Translations under genes and position numbers: made by a program | Shown here: piece by piece, positions 22,089 to 29,546 of the stretch | Layout of the letters: every line of letters starts with the position of its first letter | Numbering within the stretch: the stretch's first letter is position 1 | Assembly (NCBI GenBank): GCA_943787925.1 | Contig: CALSOH010000002.1 | Coordinates: 372,001-436,000, forward strand | Length of the DNA stretch: 64,000 nt | Source of the DNA: TMED14 sp003507115 | GTDB taxonomy: Bacteria; Bacteroidota; Bacteroidia; Flavobacteriales; Schleiferiaceae | Direction: 5' to 3' | The notes under the pieces: model-generated | The model's database searches: none | Seen by the model: the letters and a program-made list of their open reading frames with translations, nothing else | What the model was told of the DNA's origin: nothing

Positions 22089-22201
22089 TTTAAAGAGGGG
22101 GTACTACAATCGCATCCAGAGCCACACCCGACCTCCTTGGGGGCGGGCAAAAACAATCGTATTGCTGCGTAAAAGACGACAGTCCAAAGTGTCACGGCCA
22201 T
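22085..22201 (-). CDS. 38-residue Cys-rich small membrane protein (FeoB-associated-like)
   Basis: A short gene not caught by usual length cutoffs. It encodes MAVTLWTVVFYAAIRLFLP, a single hydrophobic segment, then a short basic/acidic linker and GCGSGCDC, ending STPSLK. One membrane helix plus a CxxxCxC tail is the layout of 'FeoB-associated Cys-rich membrane proteins' of Bacteroidota and Firmicutes; feoB itself is 1.5 kb away on the same strand, separated by an opposite-strand gene. Support for coding is strong by context: a perfect TAnnTTTG box four bases before the ATG, and a GTGA overlap of its stop with the SDR start. A metal or iron-related role is inference from the cysteines and feo proximity. 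Confidence 0.72.
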   Translation of the reverse strand: MAVTLWTVVFYAAIRLFLPAPKEVGCGSGCDCSTPSLK

Positions 22202-22205
22202 AGAA

Positions 22206-22213
22206 CAAAAGTA
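22206..22213 (-). promoter_or_regulatory. -7 promoter box for the 38-aa gene and SDR
   Basis: TACTTTTG on the minus strand is a perfect TAnnTTTG box. Its last base is four bases before the ATG of the 38-aa gene, the same geometry as tgt. It predicts a leaderless bicistronic mRNA. Confidence 0.65.
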
Positions 22214-22293
22214 ACGACTACGCTTCGCCTTTCCCGCCTTGGGGATAAATCAATGCGCAAAACATGGAGCAAATCAGTATCTTTTGACACAAT

Positions 22294-22301
22294 TAAATTT
22301 G
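22294..22301 (+). promoter_or_regulatory. -7 promoter box for the T9SS type A protein gene
   Basis: TAAATTTG is a perfect TAnnTTTG box, six bases before ATG 22308. It supports that start over the upstream in-frame ATG at 22239, which would lie before the promoter. Confidence 0.6.
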
Positions 22302-22307
22302 AATGTG

Positions 22308-23666
22308 ATGAAAAAATGTATACTCCTATCACTCTTTGGGCTTCTAAGTTTGGTCCCGAAGCTTCAAGCGACCCATCTAATGGGTGGAGACATCATCGTC
22401 CAACAACTAAGCGGCCTCACGTACTTGGTCCAGCTAACGACCTATCGGGATACCATGGGAATTCCCATGCAGACGACCGCCACTTTTACATTTAAGAACT
22501 CCTCCGGCACGACCATTCTAACTACGACGACTGGCTACGATACGATTATATCGGGAAACACGCTACCGATGTATCCCTATGGCGTCGAGGTGTACTTTTT
22601 CCGAGACACCGTCACCCTGCCCTCCACCGGAACATTTTCTGTGGGCTGGTCCGATTGCTGCAGGAATGGAGCGATTCAAAACCTGTCCTCCCCTTTGTCC
22701 GAAAGTATGTTTTTGCAAACAGACTTCACCGTAGACTCTATCCCGAATTCAACCCCATTCTTCCTGGTCCCAGCCGCCATCTTTCTTCCGGTGAATACTC
22801 CCTGGCAATACAATCCTTTGCCTTTTGACCCCGATGGCGATTCCTTGTATTGGAGCATCTCCTCGCCCTTGAATGGATGGAATACCCCCTGCGCGGGCTT
22901 CACCATTCCGCCGGGTAGCAGCGCAAACCCCATTACGATTAATCCGATTACAGGAACCATCAGCTGGACAGCGACGACCACAGGAAATTTTGTGTTTACG
23001 GTCTTAGTAGATGAATACCGGAACGGAGTGCATTTTGGAAGTATTCGGAGGGACATGCAGTTCATTGTCGTCACACCGAACGGACAAGGACCGCAATGGA
23101 ATGTCAACATCCCCACAGATAGTTTGGGAAATCTTCACATCAATCTGGTTCAATTTTCAAGCTATCAGTTAAACGTGATGGGCTACAATCCTTCTGGAGC
23201 TCCTTTGTATATGCAAGCATACGGAGAGCCATTTTTCACGCAACCTAACCCCGCCGTATTTACCATGCAGGGTCAGGGTATAAATGATACCGTTTTAGGG
23301 CACATCAGCTGGTCGCCCACGGCCGCACAAGTCCGACAAACCCCCTACATATTGGTCATTCGTATCTCCGATGGGTATTTGACCCAGGATCTGTCCCTCG
23401 TTGTTACCGTTTCCGCCACGGTCGGGGAGGATGTGTTCGATTCGAAACCCTTCCGTCTGTTCCCGAATCCAGCCAGCAGCTATATCCAGTTGCCTGCCGA
23501 AGTGGAAAACGCAACCGTGATGGATGCGAGCGGAAGACACTATGCATTGAGGAAAGACGCCTCCGGGTGGTCTGTGGAGGCCTTGCCCGCGGGAGCATAT
23601 CACCTTCAAGCTTTTGGGCCCAAAGGGGAGTATTTGGGATCTGAAAAGCTTATCCGCGTGCCTTAA
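22308..23666 (+). CDS. Secreted protein with T9SS type A sorting domain
   Basis: A 452-residue exported protein. A signal peptide (MKKCILLSLFGLLSLVPKLQA) is followed by THLMGGDI, an N-terminus seen in several large Bacteroidota surface proteins, then beta-rich domains with a cadherin/PKD-like 'FDPDGDSLYWSISSP' motif near 185. The last about 75 residues (FRLFPNPASSYIQLP to the end) form a type A sorting domain recognised by the type IX machinery and cleaved by PorU. Function of the mature protein is unknown; adhesion is possible. Its TAA shares a TTAA with the feoB stop, a convergent four-base overlap without a terminator. Confidence 0.8.
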   Translation: MKKCILLSLFGLLSLVPKLQATHLMGGDIIVQQLSGLTYLVQLTTYRDTMGIPMQTTATFTFKNSSGTTILTTTTGYDTIISGNTLPMYPYGVEVYFFRDTVTLPSTGTFSVGWSDCCRNGAIQNLSSPLSESMFLQTDFTVDSIPNSTPFFLVPAAIFLPVNTPWQYNPLPFDPDGDSLYWSISSPLNGWNTPCAGFTIPPGSSANPITINPITGTISWTATTTGNFVFTVLVDEYRNGVHFGSIRRDMQFIVVTPNGQGPQWNVNIPTDSLGNLHINLVQFSSYQLNVMGYNPSGAPLYMQAYGEPFFTQPNPAVFTMQGQGINDTVLGHISWSPTAAQVRQTPYILVIRISDGYLTQDLSLVVTVSATVGEDVFDSKPFRLFPNPASSYIQLPAEVENATVMDASGRHYALRKDASGWSVEALPAGAYHLQAFGPKGEYLGSEKLIRVP

Positions 23667-25675
23667 CTCAGAAGAGCATAGGCGACCCAAGCGACCCCAT
23701 AGGCCAATAGGCCCAATACAAGAAATTGGATGATCGCAAAGCGGTAGGATTGCGTCTCACGGGCTACTACGGCAAAGGTGCTCATGCACTGCATGGCGAA
23801 CGCATAAAACAATAGGATGGAAACCCCTACGGCCAGAGTGAAATAGGGCTGACCTGTGCGCGGATCCACCTCTCGGGCCATTTGAGCGCGAATAGTCGCG
23901 TTGTCCTCATCGTCCACGCTATATAACGTGGCCATGGTGCCCACAAATACTTCGCGGGCAACAAAGGAACTCACCACCGCCACGCTGACCTTCCAATCAA
24001 AACCAAGGGGGGCCATGATGGGTTCGATAGCCTTACCGGCATGGCCGATATAACTTTCTTCAATGGCTAACGGCGCGCGCTCTTGGGTAAAGTCAGGGGC
24101 TTTATTGGGCCCGAAACTAGCGAGGAACCAAAGCAGAATAGAGATAGCCAAAATGATTTTGCCCGCCTCCGTGACGAAACTTTTGGTTCGATTCCAAACG
24201 GATGTAATGACATTCCTTCCTTGGGGCCATCGGTAAGGAGGCATCTCTAGGAGAAAAGCCGGTGTTTTTTTGGCGGGCATCCAGCGATTGAGTATGGCTG
24301 AACCGGCAAGGGCTGCCACAAAACCCAAGGCATACAAAGCCAATAAAACGACGCCGCGGAAGTTCATCCCCAGAAAAGAACTGTTTGGAATGACCAATCC
24401 GATAAGGAGCGCATAAACGGGAAGACGAGCAGAACATGTAATTAATGGCGTTACAGCAATAGCCAGAAAGCGCTCACGGCTATTTTCCATGTTCCGAGTA
24501 GACATGATGGCCGGGATGGCGCAGGCCGTTCCCGAGACCATCGGCACCACGGACTTTCCACTTAAACCGAAGGGCCGCATGAACCGATCCATGATAAATA
24601 CGACTCGCGCCATGTACCCACTCTCCTCTAGCAAAGAGATGAAACCAAAGAGTAGCGCGATTTGCGGGATGAACATGAGTACCCCAGCAATACCCGGAAG
24701 GACGCCTTTACTGACGAGGTGCATCAGGAATCCAGGGGGACCCACGGAGGTCAACCACGTGGATAATGCCGCCAACTGATCGTCGATAAAATTCATTGGC
24801 GCTTCCGAACCGTAGAAGAGCCCTTGAAACAGCAGGAACAGCAGGCCAAACAAGATGAACGATCCCCAAACCGGATGCACGACTACTCGATCCAGCCTGG
24901 CAGTCCATCGACGGTCTTTGACGGGATCGGCCTCAAAAAAATCTCGCAGCCACTGGTTGACCTGGCGATAGCGCTGAATCGCCTCATCGGTTCGAGCGCG
25001 TTGAGGAGGCTGCTGTAGGGTTGTAGAATGGGGTTTTTGCGACTCTTTCAATCCCCATAACCATGCTCGATAGGGCATTGCCATCGATTGATCCTCTTGT
25101 ACTTGGGCGAGCCATCTCAAATGCAGACCACCCGGTTGGAAAAAGGGAAGTTTGGGAGAGGGTTCTGCCCGAAGTACCGCCTCACGCAAGGCATCCAGCC
25201 CATCTCCCGTGCGGGTGTTGACCAGGATCACCGCGCAGCCGAGGGTCTCCGATAGTTCTTCCGTCTTTAATTCCATGCCCCGGCGTTCCATTTCGTCGCG
25301 CATGGTGACCGCAAGGACTGCGGGTATGCCCAGGTCCAAAACTTGGCTAAAAACGAAGAGACAGGTTTTCAAATTGGTGCCATCCGCGAGCCCGATAACC
25401 CGGTCGATGCGTTCTTCAGGGGCCTCCTGAAGTAGGGCATCCATGACCACTTCTTCATCGGTTGACGAGGCATGCAATGAATAGACCCCCGGGAGGTCAA
25501 TGACCTCCGCCAAGACGCCAGGAGCCCATTTGGCCAACCCCGTGGTTCGCTCCATCGTCACCCCAGGATAATTCCCGACTTTTTGATTCAAACCCGTAAG
25601 CCGATTGAATAGCGAGGATTTTCCCGTATTCGGTCGACCAACGAGGGCAATGCGAAGGGCTTTCTTATCGGGCAT
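23663..25675 (-). CDS. feoB: Ferrous iron transporter FeoB
   Basis: A 670-residue inner-membrane Fe(2+) transporter with an N-terminal G domain and two Gate segments with about eight to ten membrane helices. G1 is GRPNTGKS (13-20), G2 region NYPGVTMERTTG, G3 DLPG (60-63). The G4 position reads TMRD (124-127) where NxxD is expected, an Asn-to-Thr change at the guanine-recognition residue. 'GTACAIPAIMSTR' and 'SSFVAREVFVGTMATLY' are FeoB transmembrane signatures. It overlaps feoA by 11 bases and is expressed with it. Confidence 0.95.
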   Translation of the reverse strand: MPDKKALRIALVGRPNTGKSSLFNRLTGLNQKVGNYPGVTMERTTGLAKWAPGVLAEVIDLPGVYSLHASSTDEEVVMDALLQEAPEERIDRVIGLADGTNLKTCLFVFSQVLDLGIPAVLAVTMRDEMERRGMELKTEELSETLGCAVILVNTRTGDGLDALREAVLRAEPSPKLPFFQPGGLHLRWLAQVQEDQSMAMPYRAWLWGLKESQKPHSTTLQQPPQRARTDEAIQRYRQVNQWLRDFFEADPVKDRRWTARLDRVVVHPVWGSFILFGLLFLLFQGLFYGSEAPMNFIDDQLAALSTWLTSVGPPGFLMHLVSKGVLPGIAGVLMFIPQIALLFGFISLLEESGYMARVVFIMDRFMRPFGLSGKSVVPMVSGTACAIPAIMSTRNMENSRERFLAIAVTPLITCSARLPVYALLIGLVIPNSSFLGMNFRGVVLLALYALGFVAALAGSAILNRWMPAKKTPAFLLEMPPYRWPQGRNVITSVWNRTKSFVTEAGKIILAISILLWFLASFGPNKAPDFTQERAPLAIEESYIGHAGKAIEPIMAPLGFDWKVSVAVVSSFVAREVFVGTMATLYSVDDEDNATIRAQMAREVDPRTGQPYFTLAVGVSILLFYAFAMQCMSTFAVVARETQSYRFAIIQFLVLGLLAYGVAWVAYALLS

Positions 25676-25892
25676 CTGGCTCAGTAATCGGGATAATCTG
25701 AGCCAAATCTCGGCGCATAGAAATCAGCGTTCCTTGAACCTTAAAACACATAGGATCTTGAAACGGCGCATAAAACGCCAATTCTATTTCCTCCCCCGGC
25801 ATGCAACCCATCTCAAAGAGCTTCACAGGAAGACTGTCCGGAGTCTGAAGCACAATGGCTGTGTGTCCAAAGGGTAAATCAGAGAGGAACAT
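25665..25892 (-). CDS. feoA: Ferrous iron transport protein FeoA
   Basis: A 75-residue SH3-like cytoplasmic protein (LPFGHTAIVLQ... FEMGCMPGEEIELAFYAPFQDP ends near residue 47), the usual size of FeoA. It supports FeoB-mediated iron uptake, probably by binding FeoB. First gene of feoAB. An inverted repeat overlaps its promoter region, consistent with metal-dependent repression. Confidence 0.93.
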   Translation of the reverse strand: MFLSDLPFGHTAIVLQTPDSLPVKLFEMGCMPGEEIELAFYAPFQDPMCFKVQGTLISMRRDLAQIIPITEPDAR

Positions 25893-25902
25893 GAGTAGGA
25901 GG

Positions 25903-25926
25903 CAAATGTTGATTATTTAGAATCAA
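25903..25926 (-). promoter_or_regulatory. feoA promoter with overlapping inverted-repeat operator candidate
   Basis: On the minus strand AACATTTG (25910-25903) is a one-mismatch -7 box, 10 bases before the feoA ATG. Directly upstream and overlapping by two bases is TTGATT-N6-AATCAA (25909-25926), a perfect 6+6 inverted repeat in the spacer where a repressor would block polymerase. A Fur- or DtxR-type iron regulator is the natural candidate; the regulator is not identified. Confidence 0.5.
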
Positions 25927-25947
25927 TCTACAGAGCAAATTTCGGGT

Positions 25948-25968
25948 AAAAAAAGGGCCCAACGGCCC
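25948..25968 (-). terminator. Intrinsic terminator after pdhC
   Basis: Minus strand GGGCC-GTTG-GGCCC (25968-25955) followed by TTTTTTT. It separates the pdhA-pdhC unit from feoAB. Confidence 0.8.
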
Positions 25969-25990
25969 AATATTTTAAAAAGTTTGGAGA

Positions 25991-27247
25991 TTAAAGCATC
26001 ATGGTTACCGGAGACTCCAAGAATGCTTTGACGCTGTTCAAGAAGGCCGATCCCGTCGCTCCATCCACCACGCGGTGGTCACAGCTCAGAGTCAACTTCA
26101 TGATGTTGCCGGGAACCACCTGTCCATTTTTCACGACGGGTACGGATTGAATACCCCCTACGGCTAGAATGCAACTATCCGGGGGATTCACGATGGCTGT
26201 GAACTGATCGATGCCAAACATACCCAAGTTTGAAATGGTAAAGGTGTTGCCTTCCCAATCCATGGGTTGCAATTTCTTGGTCTTCGCCCGCTGGGCGAAA
26301 TCCTTGACTTCGGCCGAGATTTGAGTCAAACTTTTGGCGTCCGCATGGCGCACAATCGGAACGAGCAAACCGTCTTCCACCGCGACCGCCACGCCTACGT
26401 GGACGTCGTAGTTGGTCCGGATTACGTCGCCCAACCAGGCGCTATTGACCGCCGGATGCTTTTTCAAGCCTTTCGCCACGGCCTTGACGACCAAGTCGTT
26501 GAAGGAGATTTTGTGATCCCCCGACGCGTTCAAGGCCTGGCGCGCTTCGATCGCCGCGTCCATATCCACGGACATGGTCAAGTAGAAGTGGGGGGCCGTA
26601 AACTTGCTTTCGCTCAAACGCTTGGCAATCGTCTTGCGCATCTGCGAGATAGGGGTGTCTTGATATCCTGATGAAGGATAGCTCACCGCCGCAGTGGGAG
26701 CAGCAGAAGGTGTCGCGGCCGAGGCAGTCGCCGCCGTTTCGATGTCGCGCTTGACGATGCGACCCCCTTCGCCACTGCCTGTGACGGCACGGAGATCCAC
26801 GCCCTTTTCAGCGGCCAGACTCTTCGCAAGCGGAGAGGCTTTGACGCGGTGATCCGCGGTGGGAGCGGGAGTAGCTGCGGGGGCGGGTGTTGGAGCAGGG
26901 ACTGCTACCGGAGCAGGAGCCTCACGTACTTCCACAGCGACAGCTGCGGCTGCGGGAGCGGGCTCAGCGGGCGCACCAGCAAGGAGGGCGGAGATATCTT
27001 CGCCTTTGGCACCAATCACGGCCAAGATGGTATCGACCGGAGAGGCCTCCCCTTCGCCCACCCCGATGTGAAGTAGGGTGCCTTCTTGACCCGGAAAGGC
27101 CTCAAAGTCCATGGTTGCTTTGTCCGTTTCAATTTCGGCCAACAACTTTCCCTCGGTAATTGCGTCACCGACTTTCACGTGCCACTTCGCCACGACCCCT
27201 TCGGTCATCGTGTCGCTCAAGCGGGGCATATTGATTACGATTGCCAT
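25991..27247 (-). CDS. pdhC: Pyruvate dehydrogenase E2 (dihydrolipoamide acetyltransferase)
   Basis: A 418-residue E2 with one N-terminal lipoyl domain (lipoyl Lys43 in ETDKATM), an Ala/Pro-rich flexible linker (about 85-130), a peripheral subunit-binding domain (KASPLAKSLAAEKGVDL, about 135-170) and the acetyltransferase core ending with the catalytic DHRVVDGA (His391, Asp395). It transfers acetyl from lipoate to CoA. Single-lipoyl architecture; many Flavobacteria have two. It lies three bases after pdhA. The E1-beta and E3 genes are not in the window. Confidence 0.93.
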   Translation of the reverse strand: MAIVINMPRLSDTMTEGVVAKWHVKVGDAITEGKLLAEIETDKATMDFEAFPGQEGTLLHIGVGEGEASPVDTILAVIGAKGEDISALLAGAPAEPAPAAAAVAVEVREAPAPVAVPAPTPAPAATPAPTADHRVKASPLAKSLAAEKGVDLRAVTGSGEGGRIVKRDIETAATASAATPSAAPTAAVSYPSSGYQDTPISQMRKTIAKRLSESKFTAPHFYLTMSVDMDAAIEARQALNASGDHKISFNDLVVKAVAKGLKKHPAVNSAWLGDVIRTNYDVHVGVAVAVEDGLLVPIVRHADAKSLTQISAEVKDFAQRAKTKKLQPMDWEGNTFTISNLGMFGIDQFTAIVNPPDSCILAVGGIQSVPVVKNGQVVPGNIMKLTLSCDHRVVDGATGSAFLNSVKAFLESPVTMML

Positions 27248-27250
27248 GAC

Positions 27251-28246
27251 TTATTCCTTGATGAATGGATAATCTGATTGAACGTAGATGTCTTGCCAAA
27301 GTTCATGCGCCTCCGGGAAGGGAGATTCCTCTCCAAACTGGACGCATTCGGCGACAAGCGCTTTGACGCGCGTCTCAATCTCTTCAAAATCTTTTTCTGT
27401 CGCCCATTTTTTCTTGGATAAGACGTTGCGTGCGATGAGAATGGGGTCGACTTTCTGGTACTCTGCCACCTCGTCTTTGGTGCGGTAATGCTGGGCATCC
27501 GACATGGAGTGTCCTTTGTAGCGATAGGTGCGAATTTCCAAGAAGGTGGGTCCTCCGCCATTTCGGGCTCGGTCAATCGCTTCTTGCATGGCTTCGTACA
27601 CCACTGCGGGATCCATGCCGTCCACCGCTTGGCAAGGCATTTCATAGCCCAAGCCCAATTTCCAAATTTCGGTGTGGTTCGCCGTGCGCTCCACACTCGT
27701 GCCCATGGCGTACCCATTGTTTTCGCAGACAAAGACGACGGGAAGATTCCACAGCATGGCCAGGTTGAAGGTCTCGTGCAGGGATCCTTGACGAACCGCT
27801 CCATCTCCCATGTAGGTCATCGTCACATGGTTGTCACCCTTGTACTTGTCCGCAAACGCCAAGCCTGCCCCCAAGGGGATTTGGCCGCCCACGATGCCAT
27901 GACCGCCATAGAAATGGTGTTCCTTGGAGAACATATGCATGGAGCCGCCCTTGCCTCGTGAAGTTCCTGTCACTTTACCCATCAATTCGGCCATGATGCG
28001 ACGCGGATCCACTCCCAGGCCAATGGGCTGCACGTGATTCCGGTAGGCCGTAATCATTTTGTCGCCAGGTTCCATCGCCAACAAGGCCCCCGCCAGAACC
28101 GCCTCTTGACCGTTATACAGGTGAAGAAACCCTCGAATTTTTTGTTGGATATATAAGGCCGCAGCCATGTCTTCAAACTTGCGCCAGAAGAGCATGTCCT
28201 CAAACCACTTTAGGTAGACTTCTTTGGTCAATTTTTTCTTTGCCAT
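27251..28246 (-). CDS. pdhA: Pyruvate dehydrogenase E1 component, alpha subunit
   Basis: A 331-residue E1-alpha. The thiamine diphosphate motif runs from MGDGAVRQGS (about 165-174) to CENN (about 195). The phosphorylation-loop-like YRYKGHSMSDAQHYR (about 257-271) is present. With E1-beta it decarboxylates pyruvate and acetylates the E2 lipoyl group. First gene of pdhA-pdhC; its promoter overlaps the terminator of porV. Confidence 0.95.
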   Translation of the reverse strand: MAKKKLTKEVYLKWFEDMLFWRKFEDMAAALYIQQKIRGFLHLYNGQEAVLAGALLAMEPGDKMITAYRNHVQPIGLGVDPRRIMAELMGKVTGTSRGKGGSMHMFSKEHHFYGGHGIVGGQIPLGAGLAFADKYKGDNHVTMTYMGDGAVRQGSLHETFNLAMLWNLPVVFVCENNGYAMGTSVERTANHTEIWKLGLGYEMPCQAVDGMDPAVVYEAMQEAIDRARNGGGPTFLEIRTYRYKGHSMSDAQHYRTKDEVAEYQKVDPILIARNVLSKKKWATEKDFEEIETRVKALVAECVQFGEESPFPEAHELWQDIYVQSDYPFIKE

Positions 28247-28266
28247 GATGCGCGTTTAAGCGGGGT

Positions 28267-28301
28267 CAAAAATAGTGCGTAGCGCCCGAACATAGGCGCT
28301 A
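28267..28301 (-). promoter_or_regulatory. Fused porV terminator hairpin and pdhA -7 promoter box
   Basis: On the minus strand TAGCGCC (28301-28295) pairs with GGCGCTA (28286-28280), followed after five bases by TATTTTTG (28274-28267). The same T-tract serves as terminator tail for porV and as a perfect TAnnTTTG box for pdhA, whose ATG is 20 bases further on. No -33 TTG is visible. Confidence 0.6.
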
Positions 28302-28324
28302 GGGTAATTTTTACACTAAGGATC

Positions 28325-29527
28325 TTAGTCTAAAATCTGATTTAAGTCGATCAGAGCGCTGAAACGAATGGTATTCTCCAAGGGAGAACGAACCGTTTGG
28401 TCCGCCGGGAAGAGATAGGCAAAATCCAAGCCCAGCAAGCTGTACCGCAGCCCAAATCCCATCGTGAAGAAGCGGCGGTTGCCTTTCAAGGCGTCCTCGT
28501 GCTGGTAGCCCCCACGAACGGCGAATTTGTTGTCATACCAATATTCTACGCCGGCGTTGTACATGAATTCACGCATGAGTTCTCGCGTTCCATCCGGTTT
28601 GGCAGAGGGATCCCAGCTTTGCAGGATGCCTTGAATGACTGGAACGTTGTCGTCCTTGCCCGCAATAATTTCATAGCGATCCCCATCCCCGTCGACGTCG
28701 AGCAAGTCGCGCACGGGCTGGGTCGGAACCAGTAGTTTGTTGACATCAAACAGCACCACCACGCGGTTGTATCGATCCAAGATCCAATTGAAGCCGACGC
28801 CCGCCTTCAAATTGGTCGGAATGAAGTCCGCATCGCCGGACTCGGTGTACTTCACTTTGGCGCCGATGTTTGAAATATTCAATCCTCCCAGCCATTGGCC
28901 TTTTTGGCCGTCGGGCAGGTTGAGTTCCTCCCCTTGGTAATAAAAGGAGACATCCGTCGCGACCGTCTGGCCGGGTTTGGTTTGGAGGCTACCCACGACT
29001 TGGCCTTGGGTCAAATCCGACAAGGCATAGCGCAGACCTACCCCGGCCGACCAGTTTTCCGATAATTTCAGGGCATAGGCCAAATCCAAAGCCATCTCAT
29101 AAGGGCGATACGTCCCCTGCTCATCGCCTTGTTCGTTGCGGAAAGTGATATCGCCTAGAGAGAAATACCGCAGGCTTGCACCCACGCCCGATCTCTCTCC
29201 CAAGCCCATCGCCACATTGGCAAACATGAGTTCGACGTCAGGCACCAAGCGGCGCAACCAGGGGGTATAGGATAGCCCGCCTTGCATGTTACCGGCCCCC
29301 ATAAAGGCCAATTTGGCGGGATTCCAAAACAAGGCATTGGCATCGGGCGAAGCCGCTACGCCCGCATTGGCCATCCCACCCATGCGGGCATCCGGTCCAA
29401 TGTTGAGCATGGGCATGGCCGATGTCACGACATTCAAATTATCTCCAAACGCGGTGGTTTGTGCCGAAGCCCCCACTCCCGCGGCGAGTGCAATCGAAAA
29501 CAGTACTGGACGAATAAAACGCTTCAT
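28325..29527 (-). CDS. porV: PorV (LptO), type IX secretion outer-membrane shuttle
   Basis: A 400-residue outer-membrane barrel protein of the PorV/FadL-like family: signal peptide (MKRFIRPVLFSIALAAGVGASAQ is 23 residues with cleavage after SAQ), NPAKLAFM motif near 70, and a C-terminal strand pattern. PorV carries T9SS substrates from the translocon to the attachment complex and partners PorU. The ATG at 29527 is chosen from the upstream -7 box and the signal peptide; a GTG at 29536 lies within that box. It follows porU by 19 bases. Confidence 0.93.
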   Translation of the reverse strand: MKRFIRPVLFSIALAAGVGASAQTTAFGDNLNVVTSAMPMLNIGPDARMGGMANAGVAASPDANALFWNPAKLAFMGAGNMQGGLSYTPWLRRLVPDVELMFANVAMGLGERSGVGASLRYFSLGDITFRNEQGDEQGTYRPYEMALDLAYALKLSENWSAGVGLRYALSDLTQGQVVGSLQTKPGQTVATDVSFYYQGEELNLPDGQKGQWLGGLNISNIGAKVKYTESGDADFIPTNLKAGVGFNWILDRYNRVVVLFDVNKLLVPTQPVRDLLDVDGDGDRYEIIAGKDDNVPVIQGILQSWDPSAKPDGTRELMREFMYNAGVEYWYDNKFAVRGGYQHEDALKGNRRFFTMGFGLRYSLLGLDFAYLFPADQTVRSPLENTIRFSALIDLNQILD

Positions 29528-29535
29528 AAGAGGCA

Positions 29536-29543
29536 CAAATATA
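29536..29543 (-). promoter_or_regulatory. -7 promoter box between porU and porV
   Basis: TATATTTG (minus strand) is a perfect TAnnTTTG box eight bases before the porV ATG. It suggests porV can be transcribed separately from porU. Confidence 0.55.
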
Positions 29544-29546
29544 GGT

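Noticed and set aside
26850..27000. Possible tandem repeat
   Set aside because: It is the Ala/Pro linker of the E2 protein, coded by similar GCN/CCN codons; no exact unit repeats.
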